NCBI GenBank assembly: GCA_029891385.1
Contig: CM057224.1
Span: 62,001-126,000, forward strand
Reading direction: 5' to 3'
Source of the DNA: Erythroxylum novogranatense
Lineage: Eukaryota > Streptophyta > Magnoliopsida > Malpighiales > Erythroxylaceae
DNA length: 64,000 nucleotides
Each line of letters starts with the position of its first letter. Position 1 is the first letter of the stretch. The position numbers and the translations under genes were made by a program. The notes beneath the pieces were generated by a model, which saw only the letters and a list, made by a program, of their open reading frames with translations, was not told the DNA's origin and ran no database searches. Positions 21,663 through 34,186 of this stretch are shown here, piece by piece.

Positions 21663-24600
21663 GTGGATCACAGTCGTTGCCATTTTTTGATTCAGCAGGA
21701 ACTTGCACGGTTGTTGAAAGGGAAGTCGTCTGAAGAAATTCATCTCTCTAATTTGATACAGACTGAGTTTGCAGGTATGTCACAGTTGAATCCTGCTATT
21801 AAAACTGTATCAACTAGTGAAAGATGGATAGTAGATTCCGGAGCTACTTCACATATATGTATAGACAAACATATGTTTCAGTCATTAATACTTGTGGACA
21901 AAGTTACAAAGTTATTTTTGCCTAATGGGGAGGTGAATGATGTTCAATATATAGGTGTTATAATGTTGCATGGGAAGATAACCTTGACATCAGTCCTATA
22001 TGTGCCTGCTTTCAGTCATAATCTAGTATCAGTGAGCAAACTAGCCAGGCATTCTTCATTCAACGCTTTATTATACTTATTACAGGACCAGAAGACTGAA
22101 AGCGCAGTAGCTAAAGGGAAAGTTTTTCAAAGTCTGTATTTCTTAGACAATGACTCCTTCTTATGTAGTAACTCCATTTGTACTTCTATTTTTGCATTTG
22201 ACAAACCCGAAGGGGAGCAGATATGTAGTGTTCATGATAATCTTGCTCTTAGAACATTATGGCACACAAGGCTAGGCCATCCTTCTGATGTTGTAATGAG
22301 ACATATCGCTAGTTGTAATAAGTTTGTGAATAACACATATTTTTCTTGTGAGGTTTGTCCTCTTTCTAAACAAGTTCGGACCAAGTTTCCAATCAATATT
22401 ACACGAGCAGCTATGCCTTTTGAATTGTTACATGTGGATATTTGGGGACCCTATAAAGAAGTATCGATTTGTGGGGCTCATTACTTCTTGACTGTTGTTG
22501 ATGATCATAGTCGATGTACATGGCTATTCTTAATGAAGCATAAGGCACAAGCTAGTTATCTTATTGAAAAATTCCTGATCTATATTCATCGACAGTATGA
22601 TGGACGTGTCAAGATTGTGCGGACTGATAATGGCTTAGAGTTTTTGGTTAAAGACACGCAGGTCATGTTTAGTACCAGAGGCATTGCCTATCAAAGGACA
22701 TGCGTTTATACTCCACAACATAATGGAGTTGTGGAGAGAAAACACCGGCATTTGTAACAAGTGGCATGATCATTATTGTTTCAATCTGGTCTTCCAAGGA
22801 ATTTCTGGAGTCACAGTGTTTTACATGCTGCTTTTCTAATCAATCGGTTGCCTAGTAAAATACTTAGTTGGAAATCTCCTTATGAGGTCTGGTATGGGCA
22901 TCCACCCGATTATATTGAGTTTAGAAATTTTGGTTGTTTGTGTTATGCGGCTGATACTCGCCCACATAAGGACAAGTTGGCACCTCGTTCATCCCGCAGT
23001 GTTTATCTTGGACATTCTCCCTGCCAGAAGGGTTATAAATTGTATAATTTACAAACCAACCAATGCTTTGTTTCCAGAGATGTGTCCTTCTTTGAGACTA
23101 TATATCCTTTTCAGCAGCATCAGGATAATCTTCCTTCTACTGGTGGTTCTATTTCGTTGCCAGTTGTTGTCACTGATGAACCTGTTACCGATGGATTAGT
23201 TCAACACAATGTAGACGTGTCCATCTTACCAGCACCATGTGATGCCTCAATGGTTCCTTCTGCTGATTCTACTGGAGTTCCCGAATCTACAGTTCATGCC
23301 AGGAGGAGTTTGCGTGATTTTGTATCGAACGTAAGTCTTACTTTTCCTTCTTTGAAATGTTTGCCTGTGCCTGGTAGTTCTTCTCATACCCCTGATACCT
23401 ATCCATTTGTGGTCAATCATGGTCTAAGCACTGAGTATGTTGCGTTTTTGGCCAATGTCAACAAAATTACTGAGCCCACCTCTTACTTGCATGCACGTCA
23501 AGATCCCAATTGGGTTCAGGCTATGAACTCTGAATTAGATGCTCTTGAACGTAATAATACTTGGGTTCTTACCACACTTCCCGAAAGGAAAAAGGCCATT
23601 GGTTCGAAATGGGTATACGAGGTTAAGTTGAAGCCTAATGGTGAAATTGATAGGTTTAAAGCTAGGTTGGTGGCAAAGGGGTATAACCAGGTTGAAGGGG
23701 TTGATTACACCGATTGCTTCTCGCCAGTAGCCAAGGTTGTTACTATGCGGATTTTGTTTGCTCTGGTTGCTGCTAAAGGTTGGGCTTTACACCAGTTGGA
23801 TATTAATAACGCCTTTCTCCATGGTGTTTTGGACGAAGAGGTCTATATGCTTCCTCCTGAAGGCTATTTTAAGGCGGCTTCGCATGAGGTTTGCCAGCTG
23901 AAGAAGTCGTTGTATGGTCTTAAGCAAACTTCTCGCCAGTGGAATGCGGAATTGACTCTTCAGCTTCAACGTTATGGCTTTCAACAGTCTTCGCATGATC
24001 GTTGTCTATTTACTTACCAGCATGATGCTTGTTTTTTGATCATCTTAGTCTATGTAGATGATATGCTCTTGACGGGCGATTCGTAGGAGGAGATTACGAA
24101 GGTGAAGTTATTTCTTGATTCAGCTTTTACTATTAAAGATCTTTTCCATGCCAAATATATTTTGGGTCTTGAGATTGCCCGTTCGACCCATGGTATGTAT
24201 ATTAATCAACGGAAATATGTTTTGGATTTGGTTGAGTCTGTTGGCTTATTGGGTTGTAGGCCTGTGTCCACTCCTTTACCGAAGGGTTTAGTTTTGGCGT
24301 CCTTAAGTGGCTCTTTACTTCATGACCCTCATTCCTACCGTCAGCTGGTCGGGAGGTTATTGTATCTAGGGTATACGCGTCCGGACATCACCTTTGTCGT
24401 CCATCAGCTCAGCTAGTTCTTTCAGGCTCCTACGGAAGATCATTGGCAGGCGGCTCTACATGTCGTGCGTTATTTGAAGGGGTGTCCATCGCTCGGTTTG
24501 TTTTATCCTGCTCATCAATCTTTTGTTCTTCAAGCATTTTGTGATGCCGATTGGGGGGCTTGTCGTGATAATCGTAAATTTGTGTCTGGGTTTTATGTTT

Positions 24601-25010
24601 TTTTGGGTTCCTCGTTGATTTCTTGGAAATCCAAGAAGCAGGCCACCGTGTCTAAATCTTCGGCAGAGGCGGAATATCGGAGTATGGGTTCGATGGTTTG
24701 TGAACTTCTCTGGGTTTCTTACATTTTGCGGGATTTTCGGATCTCTGTTCCTCTTCCTATTTTTGTGTTTTGTGACAATAGGGTTGCGATCCATATTGCT
24801 GCCAATCCGGTGTTCCATGAGCGCACCAAGCACTTGGATATCGACTGTCATATCATTCGTGAGCAGCTGAAAAAGGGATTTCTTTCTTTGTTTCATACCT
24901 CTTCTTCTACTCAACTCGCTGACATTTTTACTAAGTCTCTTTCTACTCCGGCTTTCCATGGTTTTCTGGTCAAGTTGGGCTTGCGTGATTTGTTGCAGGC
25001 TCCAACTTGA
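21663..25010 (+). pseudogene. Pol of the copia element (protease, integrase, RT, RNase H) with stops
   Basis: All parts lie in one frame. 21663-22757 has the protease motif WIVDSGATSHI, the integrase zinc region (LWHTRLGHPSDVV, CEVCPLSK), both catalytic Asp motifs (LHVDIWGPY, RTDNGLEF) and the Glu in VVERKHR, then TAA. 22776-24086 holds RT (WVYEVKLKPNGEIDRFKARL, LDINNAFLHG, LYGLKQTS, LVYVDDMLLTGD), then TAG. 24102-24416 carries the RT connection, and after another TAG 24465-25010 carries RNase H (FCDADWGACRDN, SSAEAEYRSM, ERTKHLDIDCH, ADIFTKSLS). All key catalytic residues are visible. The stops are single-codon lesions, so decay is mild. Confidence 0.92.
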
Positions 25011-25017
25011 GGGGGGC
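25007..25017 (+). promoter_or_regulatory. Polypurine tract of the copia element
   Basis: TTGAGGGGGGC immediately precedes the 3' LTR and overlaps the end of the RNase H frame. Confidence 0.85.
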
Positions 25018-25240
25018 TGAAGGAATTATTTATCTCGTTAAGCTTCGTTATCTTAGCTGTTAATATACTGTTAAGTTTAGTTAGTTACTGGTAGTGTACT
25101 GTTAGTTTTGGTTGGTTAGTTTGAGAGCGGTTTTATTTTTGCCAATGTATATAAGACATTAGACTGAAGGTTGATTGTGGGTTGAATATACTAGAAAGGT
25201 TCTGCATTTGGCTTTCTTTTATACAATTGAAATTTGTTCA
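25018..25240 (+). repeat. 3' LTR of the copia element
   Basis: This 223-bp repeat matches 20378-20600 with about eight substitutions. The CTATG duplication follows. Confidence 0.93.
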
Positions 25241-25245
25241 CTATG

Positions 25246-26760
25246 ATCACATCAAAAGTGGAGACAATTCTTAATTAGTTTTGTATCCAAAAAGAGTATG
25301 TTAATTAGATGATGAAATTGAGCGAGCTTTTTTGGCTTTAACTTAAAATTCTTTTGGTAGATTAATTAAGATTATAATGTTTTAAAATTGGATTAAAATT
25401 ATATTCATAATAAAAATTAAAGGTTTAATTGGTATTAGACTATGATAAAATTTATATATAATAAAGATTGAATAAAATTAAAGAATTTAAAATAAGAATA
25501 AAGAAAAGCTATCCTTATTTATAAAATTGGGTTAAATTTTAATTTAAAAGAATTTGTTAACTAAAATAATTGATATATTTTAATTTATAAAATTAAGAAA
25601 TTTATAAAATTAATCATTTTAATAGTAAAGATTATTAAATTAAGGTAAATTAAAAATTAATGGATTGAAAATGTTTACAAATTAATTTAATGCTTTAATT
25701 ATTATAAATTATTCGAGTTAGTTGGTGAAATTTCGTTGTCTCGGAGCAAACCAAACCTTTGGATGTGTACAACGTATTGGTAAGGAGTTTTGGTTGTTTT
25801 CTGACGGCTCATGCTGAGTCAGTTCGACGTGTTGACGTGCTAAGTTGGCCTCTGCTTTCCCTTTTGGTACGACTTAACCATCTTTTTGGTTTAACCTTTG
25901 AAGCATTAGGAGACAAAAATTTATGACTAATCAACATCCACGCTGTAATTTATAATCATTATAATTTTTTTAAAAAATCAATTACAATTTCATCTATATT
26001 TACAAAACTCTAAAGAGTCACATAAAAGAAAATTTAAATTTAAAATTTATACATCTCCCGTCAATTGTTAATATGATTAATAAATTAATATTTATGTAGT
26101 ATTTAATAAACACTACATCAATTTAAAATTTTGATATTAAATTAAAATTTAGATTTAATTATATTGTTATTTTATATAATAATTTATAAGTCAGCTATCA
26201 TACATAAATTATTTAGTTTTAGTGAAGAGATTTTTTATTTCCTTTACTATAGAATATAGATTATAGAATCATCTAACTCAAGAAATAATGTAGAGTAATT
26301 ACTCTGCGTCGTGCACATTTTACAAAGAAAGTAGTCTAAAAGGCAAAGTAGATCGTCGACTGGAACTGAAGATGGCAGCCCATGTGGATATCAACTTTAT
26401 ATATATTGTCTTTTACACGCAAAGCCTTTTCTTTTTTTTCTTTTTTTTTCATGAAAATTATATTTAAGAAAGCCTATAATTCAACTAAACTAGCTTTAGC
26501 TCATATAAGTTAATTATTAAGAAAAATAAAACGATGGATAGGCAATTAAAATCATAAAGCATTGAGGGGTCAGTGTCTATAAAATTATTGAGATAAACCG
26601 AACATATTAACACACCACATGCATCTGACACATCATCGAAATGGAATCCCCACCACCCCCGCCACCATCAACCACCGTAGTCGGTGGATTATTAAATCCA
26701 AAGTATATTCCTTACCCTTTTTAAATCAGTGCCTCGGCTTCCTAAATTCACCCCCTTCTT
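25246..26760. other. AT-rich intergenic region upstream of the HIPP gene
   Basis: No gene is seen. A GC-richer island at about 25790-25860 carries three ACGT/TGACG-type cores (cgacgtgttgacgtgctaag). The final ~150 bp is pyrimidine-rich, as in a plant promoter and leader. Confidence 0.5.
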
Positions 26761-26761
26761 T

Positions 26762-26769
26762 CTATAAAT
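26762..26769 (+). promoter_or_regulatory. Putative TATA box of the HIPP gene
   Basis: CTATAAAT lies about 190 bp before the start codon and is followed by a CT-rich leader, which fits a plant transcription start near 26795. Confidence 0.55.
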
Positions 26770-26955
26770 CCGCCAACTCTGCTCCATTTTCTTTCCCTCT
26801 CCTCCCCCTTTCATCAACTTCTGAACTTAGCTTCTTTCTGCATTTCTAAGCCACTTTCCATGTGCTTTGGAATCATATTCTTCATTAGATAAACTTCTCT
26901 CTACTCTTCACTATCCCTCCTTCGCTTTCCTTCTTCTCTGCTGATTGAAGCGAAC

Positions 26956-28280
26956 ATGGGCGAAGAAGCTAAACAGGTGAGGTTACTTCTGCGCAACTTC
27001 TGGTGTTTTTACTATTTATCTTATGTTCCATGTTGTGTTTGAGTCCGATCTGATATTACGTAAGTTGTTGTTAATATATATGCATGCATGCAGGAAGCAA
27101 CAAAAGCAGAGCTGGAGGATAAAAAGGAAGAGAAGTCGACGAAAGAGAAACCAAAGCCCCCAGCTCCCTGTGTGTTGTTCGTGGATCTGCATTGTGTGGG
27201 ATGTGCGAAGAAGATAGAGAAGTCTATCACCAAGATCAGAGGTTAGTTTTTAACTGTTTGTCTCGTCCTGGTCCTGATCTCGTCAGTCTTCTTTTCACTT
27301 TCATCAGAAATTTGATACCCTTTTGATATGAAATGCAGGAGTGGAAGGAGTAGTAATAGACATGGCTCAGAACCAAGTAACCATAAAAGGGATAATCGAA
27401 CCTCAGGCAATTTGTAACAGAATCATGAAGAAAACCAAGAGAAGAGCAAAAGTGTTGTCTCCAATTCCTGAAGCTGAGGGCGATCCAATTCCCCAAGTTG
27501 CCACTTCACAGGTTTCATGTCCTCTGATTCATTACCATCCACTTTTTGAGATTATTAAGAGTATTAATTATAGAAGAAAAGAGATTAGTTAACATGTTTT
27601 GGTTTCTGGAAAATGGCAGGTTAGTACTGGGTCGACGACTGTGGAGCTTAACGTTAACATGCATTGCGAGGCTTGTGCTGAGCAACTCAAGAAAAAGATA
27701 CTCAAAATGAGAGGTAGGCAAGCAACCAAGCTCTTTTGATGGTGAATTTTTCTTGAACTAGCAATTTCTAATCTTGGAATATGTGATGATAATGACTACA
27801 TTAACAGGAGTTCAAACAGCTACCACAGAGTTTATCACCGGGAAAGTCACAGTGTCAGGGACAATGGACGCAAGCAAGCTGGTTGATTATGTATATAGAC
27901 GGACCAAGAAGCAAGCTCGAATCATCCCACAACCGGAGCCTGAACGAGAAGTGAAGCAAGAAGAGAAAATGGAAGAAGCAGAGAAACAACCACCACTACC
28001 ACCAGAAGAAGAAGCCAAAGCAGCCGAAGAGACAAAGAAAGAAGCAGAGGGTAAACCTCCAGAAGAAGAAGGCAAAACAACAACAACAAGCAACCCCGAG
28101 AACGATGATAAGGCGGCGAAGAAACCAGAGGAGCAGGAGGGGAGTGTGAGCAGCATAGTTGATGAGGAAAGTATCAAGAGAATGATGAACTGCTACTACC
28201 AGCCACTTTACGTAATCGAAAGAATTCCACCTCCGCAGATCTTCAGCGATGAGAATCCCAATGCTTGCTCCATTTCATAA
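26956..28280 (+). CDS. Heavy-metal-associated isoprenylated plant protein (HIPP), two HMA domains
   Basis: Five exons: 26956-26976, 27094-27241, 27339-27511, 27620-27713 and 27808-28280. All junctions are GT-AG and in frame, giving 302 residues. HMA domain 1 (about residues 33-97) has the metal-binding CxxC in LHCVGCAKK (Cys41, Cys44). HMA domain 2 (about 120-185) has MHCEACAEQ (Cys130, Cys133). A long Glu/Lys/Pro-rich linker follows. The protein ends in CSIS, a CaaX box for farnesylation that would tether it to membranes. The architecture is that of HIPPs such as Arabidopsis HIPP07/ATFP3 and HIPP09, which bind Cd, Cu or Zn and act in metal homeostasis and stress responses. The start codon was chosen because it opens exon 1 in frame after the leader. 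A copia LTR begins 49 bp after the stop codon. Confidence 0.9.
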
Positions 28281-28329
28281 ATGATCAACAAGTTGTTAAA
28301 GTTGTTACTGTATCTGATGAGGATGAGAG

Positions 28330-28566
28330 TGTAAGAGTTCGCCAAAGATTAAGAGAGAAGTTAAATAAAGTATTGCTTTTTTTTATCTGAGTTCAATTTT
28401 TTACATCCGTCACTTTATGCTTATATACAGTCAACCAGAAAACAGAAGATGTCAACTTATCTATATAAAACGAACTCACTGCACTTAAAATAAACATTAC
28501 ACGTAACTATACAAAACACATAAAAGTTATACAGAAATTTAAAACGATAATAAATAGATCATAACA
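28330..28566 (-). repeat. 3' LTR of the decayed copia element
   Basis: This 237-bp repeat starts TGTAAGAGTTC and ends GATCATAACA. It matches 34362-34602 at most positions, with several indels. Confidence 0.88.
28364..28369 (+). terminator. Possible poly(A) signal for the HIPP gene, inside an LTR
   Basis: AATAAA lies 84 bp after the HIPP stop codon, within the antisense copia LTR that starts at 28330. The same AAATAAAG is present in the partner LTR, so it came with the element. Use by the host gene is an inference. Confidence 0.35.
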
Positions 28567-28589
28567 TCTCCCCCTCAAGTTCGACTTTG

Positions 28590-29348
28590 GTGAACATCAA
28601 CCAAATTTATCTTGGAAAGAAAAGAAGAAAAGGCATGTGTTGCCAAAGCTTCGGTAAAAAGACATGCCAACTGTTCCCGGAAGAAATATGAGTAAGAGCA
28701 ACAAAATCAAGCTTGTATTGTTCACAAACTACATGACAGTTAATATCAAGATGTTTTGTGGTTAATGAAAAACTAAGTTAGCAGTAATATGTATGACAGT
28801 CTTGTTATTACACCATAAAGGAATAGGTGAAGTGAAAAAAAACTATAAATCATGCAAAACGTAAAAAATCCATAACAATTCACACAGTTAAAGTCATGCT
28901 TCGACACTATGCTTCAGCGGAAGATTTGAAAACTGTGGTTGTTTTTTAGTCTTCCAAAAAATTAAAGAAGAATCTAAGAAAATACAAAAACCAGAAATTG
29001 ACCATCAAGTCGTTAAGCATAATCCCCATTCAATATTACAATAAGCCGCAAGTGAACATATAGGAGATGCAGGAGAAACAGAAGATGCGGTGGAAGCAAA
29101 AAATAAACTTGTAGAGGGTCAACCCTTCAAGCAAAAAATAAACTTGTAGAGGGTCAACCCTTCAAGTATTTCAATAAGTGAAGAGCAGCATCCCAATGAC
29201 CTTTGCAAGGAGCATGAAGGAACTGACTTAGCTGTTTGGACGGCAAAAGTAATGTTAGGACGACTAAATCCCAAATACAATAGCCTACCAATCAACCTTT
29301 TATATTGTCTTGCATCATCTAGTAACTGACCAGATTTGTCAATTAATT
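28590..29348 (-). pseudogene. RNase H end of the decayed copia pol
   Basis: The minus strand encodes LLDDARQYKRLIGRLLYLGF and SRPNITFAVQ, then frameshifted RNase H pieces. It is the continuation of the RT segment beyond the nested insertion. A 35-bp direct duplication (29096-29130 and 29131-29165) lies within it. Confidence 0.75.
29096..29165. repeat. 35-bp direct tandem duplication
   Basis: Two exact copies of a 35-bp unit beginning gcaaaaaataaacttg and ending caacccttcaa lie head to tail. They shift the reading frame of the RNase H remnant. Confidence 0.95.
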
Positions 29349-32300
29349 TGTAGCACCCCATTCTCATAAGACACGTACATGACATCTTGAGTGATATCCA
29401 AGTACGTACCCCGCAAGGGTAGCATGCTAGAACGATCATTCAATTAAAATTTATAACAAAACTTTTGATTCTTTAAACAATGTACACATATGCGAAAATT
29501 ATTAATCAAATCAAGTCCACTTTATTTAAAAACATTTCCATTCACAAGTGTTACAATACCCATTTGGGCCCATTTTAGATATAAAAGAAAACTTACAATC
29601 ATAATGTCATTTTGTTACCAATTCAATCACATACACTCAATACATTTTTTTTGGAACATAACTCGAAAATAAAATTACTAAAGACATATGCAGGTGCAAA
29701 CTGATCCCGATCCCAAACTCATGCTCATTTGCAGTGGCTAAACTCCAATTGGTCTAATTGGATAATTTATCTGAATTTGAAAAGCCATGTTGCTATTTTT
29801 TATGAGTTTTGTGAATTCAATGAGCGAACCATCATTGATAATTTCACCGAATTCATAAACACAAATCACATATTTCGCAACTAATCATTCAGAACATGTA
29901 TATTCCATAAACTCATACTGTCATGGCACGTCATTTAATTATTGCGAATCAGAACATATATAAACAAATATAGAAGCATATGAGACTCCACATTCGTTAT
30001 TATTGTTGTGATCGAGTGCCTATCACATATCACATAAACAAATACTAGCCTATTGGGTTCAACCAAAAACATAGATCACAGAGCATAGCTCTACGTGCAG
30101 AATCATATACTACGGAGTAAAGTTCTATGTGCAAGTGCTTGATACTTGGTACTCTGGTCACAAAGTCTTTATCTGAGCATGCATTTTATGAAATGCATCA
30201 ATTCATAATTTATATATATCACAATCATGTATAAAGCACAGTTATAATTTCATAATCATCGGACCTAAGTCCAGTATTCAACCTTCATTGAGAATTCACA
30301 TTTAATACAGAATGATCAAACAAATCAGAGCACTTCCAATACACTTCCAATACTCCTCGGACTTTAAGTCTAGAATTCAAAAACAAATCGCAACTATTCA
30401 ATAATTGGCAAATCAAATCAAATCAATCATAGGAAATTTATCTAGGTTGGTTCACAGTATGCTCCAATAAGCTATTGTCTGGATGGTCCGACAATGTCTG
30501 ACTGATGTCCGATGTACTCCTTTAAAACATACACAACACTTTTACAATAAATCACATTTTTGCCTAAATATATAAGTATTCCTTTATGCATATGTATAAA
30601 ATATGCACGATGCATGTTTAATGACAATTTCAAGTATCTTATTGTAATTCTCATCATCAAACTACTCAAATATCAAAGCCCCATTAATATCAGTTGTACT
30701 TATAATTTGGATCAATATAAAACAATGTGAAAACAATTTCATAACCTAATTGACAACTTCATATTCTCTACCCACATGATTTCGAGTCAACTTTGCATAA
30801 TTAATCTGATAGGATAAATGACAAAATTAGGCAACACTTCCTTCTGGAAAGTTGTTCTCCAATGTCTTAAGTTTCTAATGACTCCAAGATCATCCAATTT
30901 GATTTAGTATTTTATGAGTTATGCTCATAATACCACAGACTTTGTATATTTGAACTTTTGGCTAGTACATGATCATACTCTGGAATTCTACAACTCATAT
31001 CTTTCAGCACAGATATCCAAAAATTACAAACTTAACACCAATTGAAATCTAAGAGAATAATCTATAACTTCTTTGAAGACACCTAATTCGGCCTCTATCA
31101 ATATAGTTTATTCAATAACAACAAGACATGATTTATGTCTCGAGTAGAACTACAGCCTCAGTCAAGACTCAATTTCAAGCCAGATTTTGAAATGCTTAGA
31201 GACAAAATTAAGAGTTGCTTTTTCAGACAATTTGTAACCCAATGTCTCTAGTTTACTCCAAATTACAAATCATCTCATTTGGATAACTATAGAGCAAGAT
31301 ATGATCAAAATACCAAAGCATGTTTGAACTGTACAGGACAAGACTTCGCCACAGCGAGCCAAAAAGATGGCTATGGTGAACTTTAATTTTTTTTCAATGT
31401 TGGTCGTGGCAAACCATGGGGACTTCGTCGTGGTGAACTTTCACAGAAACTCGACCCTTTTTAATTTTCCAACCTGAAACTCTAACTATTCTTCCTCCCT
31501 CTCAACTGTAAATTTTTCAAAAGCTCAATCTCACATCAATTAACTCAAAACAATTCTTCTAACTCATTTTTAACTCATCAACATAAAACAAAGCAGAAAT
31601 CCATAATTCACACTTAAATATCAAAAATTCGATTCTCAACATGCAAATTCCAATTTCTGCATTTTGTTTCTCTCTCTATTTTCATTTGATGTATTGTTCC
31701 ATTTTTACTCTTTCATTTTGTCAAAACAACTTATCAATCCATCAACTCCATATCACGAATTCACCACATCTTCATTTAAAATCATTCATCACTGAAACTA
31801 TACTTCTTTAACCTCACATGCATTCATTCATTTACACAGCAAAACATCATTGAATTTACTTACTTGAATCAACAATAGTTCTAGTAGTGATTGTGGTGGA
31901 TGAAGGATAAATAAGCATAAACTTTACTTTGAAGAAGCCAAATACACAACCATAAACAACTTGGTGTTTTTGGTGTAAAACAAAGCTAAGGAAGAACAAA
32001 ACTCCAGATGCAGGAACTTTCCTTCCTAAACACATGTATACTTTGCATGTAATTCACATGTCATCCAATTAAGACTTTCACATGTCACCACACATGCAAG
32101 CTATTTGTTAATATTAAATCAGTCCACGTGTCACACTAGGATTGGTCCAAATTTTAATCATCATCATCATCACCCAGTCTGAAATTCCGCAATGAAGCAG
32201 GGTCTGGGGAGGTCCGATAGTATGCAGCCTTACCCCTACATAGTAGAAAGGCTATTTTCAGTGGACCCGCATGCAAATGAGACAATATAAGAATGAAGTG

Positions 32301-32600
32301 GAAGTCATAATATTCTCCAAATTTTAATATTTTTCCAAAAATTTACCGAAAATTTTGAAATAATCATAATATTCTCCAAATAAATTTTCACCATAAACAA
32401 TCCACAATTCATAATTCAATCACATTAATAACTCAACTATGCTCAAAAAATGTCAATGAATACATGTACAATCATATGAATTTGCAAAAAAAAAATGTGT
32501 ATATCACAATTAATTTATGCATGACGTGCATTTCCCTAATTTCTCAATAATTTTTTATAATTCACAATTCTAGCCTTAACATAGGTAACGAGATATTATA
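29349..32600. mobile_element. Nested insertion, probable solo LTR of a gypsy-type element
   Basis: The 3252-bp insertion sits in the copia RT/RNase H coding region between two copies of TAATT (29344-29348 and 32601-32605). It starts TGTAGCACCCC. It has no recognisable coding region, a TG start, a 5-bp target duplication and a composition like long gypsy LTRs, so a solo LTR is favoured. The right end, GATATTATA, is not the usual CA, which leaves some doubt. Removing the insert and one TAATT restores the copia reading frame, so the borders are firm. It contains an Au-like SINE near its right end. Confidence 0.7.
32166..32275 (-). mobile_element. Au-like SINE, 3' part
   Basis: On the minus strand the sequence contains GTAGGGGTAAGGCTGCATAC and, shortly after, CCTCCCCAGACCCTGC, ATTGCGGAA and ACTGGGTGATG. 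These phrases are the conserved core of the plant Au SINE family. The tRNA-like head is poorly preserved (GCGGGTCCACTG is visible). Annotation rests on remembered family features. Confidence 0.65.
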
Positions 32601-34186
32601 TAATTGCAAGCCCTTAGGCGGTGGTGTAGAAACTGGTTTTGCTCCGGTCAAACCTAAATCAAACAGAATATCCAAAACATACTTTCTTTGATTGGCATAT
32701 AAACCAGTAGATGATCTAGCAATCTCTAAACCAAGGAAATATTTAGCTAGGCCAAGATCTTTAATAGTAAAAGCAGTATGCAAAAAACTTTTAACGTCAT
32801 TTAAGATAACTTCAGATCGTCTAATCAACAAAATTTTATCCACATAGATAAAAAGTGCAACAAAAGTAGAACCAGTGGATTTGGTAAACAAGCAATGATC
32901 ATGTTGTGATTGCATAAAACCATAAGAAAGCAAGAATTTAGTAAATTCACAATTCCATTGTCAAGAGGCTTGCTTTAAACCATACAAGAACCGATTTAGC
33001 TTGCAAACTTCATTAGGTCCAACCTTAGTATACCTATTTGTAGGTGTCATATACACTTCCTCATCAAGAAAGCCATGCAAAAATACATTATTCACTTCTT
33101 AAAAGAGAGGTGGAAAGTCCTATACAACTAATGCAGTGAATGAAGATAATTCATTAACTGTAGATAACAGTACATTAGTGGAAGATACAACTGTTGGTAC
33201 CTCCAATCCTCTATTATCTGAATTGATCAAACAAGAATTGTTGAAGCCGGTGAAGAATAAAGCAATTTCAGATGATTGTTCTTCTTGCAATAAGAACAGT
33301 ACATCTCACCTTTGTCGCTATTGCCCCACTTGTGCTTAGATTGTTTCCCTCCTCCATCTGTAACCCTCTTTGTATTCCCTGTATTCACTAACATAGCACT
33401 ATGCTCCACTCCTTCAATAAAAACCATCTGCACCTCCCTTTGCTTTTCTACCCTTAAAACCATATAGTAGGCCTTATTGATAGATGGCAATGGTTCGATA
33501 ACCAAGATTTGATTCCTAATATGATCATAACTCTTATTTAGACCCATGAAAAATTGCATCAGCTGATTCAAGGAAGTCAAGTCTGTTAGAGCCCTAAGTA
33601 CTCCACATACATACTGCGTTGTCGTCTCATAGGTACATTGCGAGACAGGCATAAGACACCAGAGTTCTTCCTACAATTTCTTAAGACCAATGAAATATGT
33701 AGCTACCGACATAGTTTCTTGTGATGCTGCACTAATTTGTCATTGTAAGTGACACAACAATGGACCATTACTCCCTCTAAACCTTTTTTCCAAATCTGAT
33801 TAAAGTTCTCGGGTAGAATTTGTATAAATGAAGGCTTTGACTATATCCTTCGACATGGAGTTCAAAATCCATGATCTAACTATGTAATCTGTCCTAATCC
33901 ATTTATCAAAGTCAATAGTTCTTGGACTAGGTTTTTGAAAGGTACCATCGATAAACCCTAATTTCATTTTAGCTCCTACGACTATTTTAACCGATCTACT
34001 CCAACTCAGAAAGTTATTTCCAGTCAGGACTGCAACAACTAAAATCATACCTGGATAGTCTGATCCTTGAAGGTAGATTGGAGTTTCTTTAGGCAGAACC
34101 CTCGATCTGGGATCAAGAGTCGATCCAGTAGGTGAATCGTGTGAAAAACCTTCCATTGTCACAAGATCTTCAGATAGGATGCGCAA
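32562..34186 (-). pseudogene. Gag and RT remnants of the decayed copia element
   Basis: 34186-33800 encodes a gag N-terminus (YLQGSDYPGMILVVAVLTGN, KLGFIDGTFQKPSP). 33652-33227 encodes the gag core and a half zinc knuckle (MYCSYCKKNNHLK). From about 33105 the frame jumps to [27 protein letters not shown], a stop, then LFIYVDKILLIRRSEV, in which the second catalytic Asp of YVDD is Lys. TAFTIKDLGLAKYFLGLEIA follows. The gag-to-RT junction marks a large internal deletion. Confidence 0.82.

Larger units (their letters stand above)
20378..25240 (+). mobile_element. Full-length Ty1/copia retrotransposon
   Basis: The 4863-bp element is flanked by the perfect duplication CTATG (20373-20377 and 25241-25245). 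It has 223-bp LTRs, a perfect TGGTATCAGAGC primer-binding site, and gag, protease, integrase, RT and RNase H in copia order, with a polypurine tract before the 3' LTR. The LTRs differ at about 8 of 223 positions by eye, so insertion is moderately recent. One gag-pol frame change and four in-frame stops (near 21594, 22755, 24085 and 24414) disable the polyprotein. Confidence 0.95.

Noticed and set aside
24456..24959. Minus-strand basic open frame
   Set aside because: It overlaps the RNase H coding region of the copia element, which has clear catalytic motifs on the plus strand.
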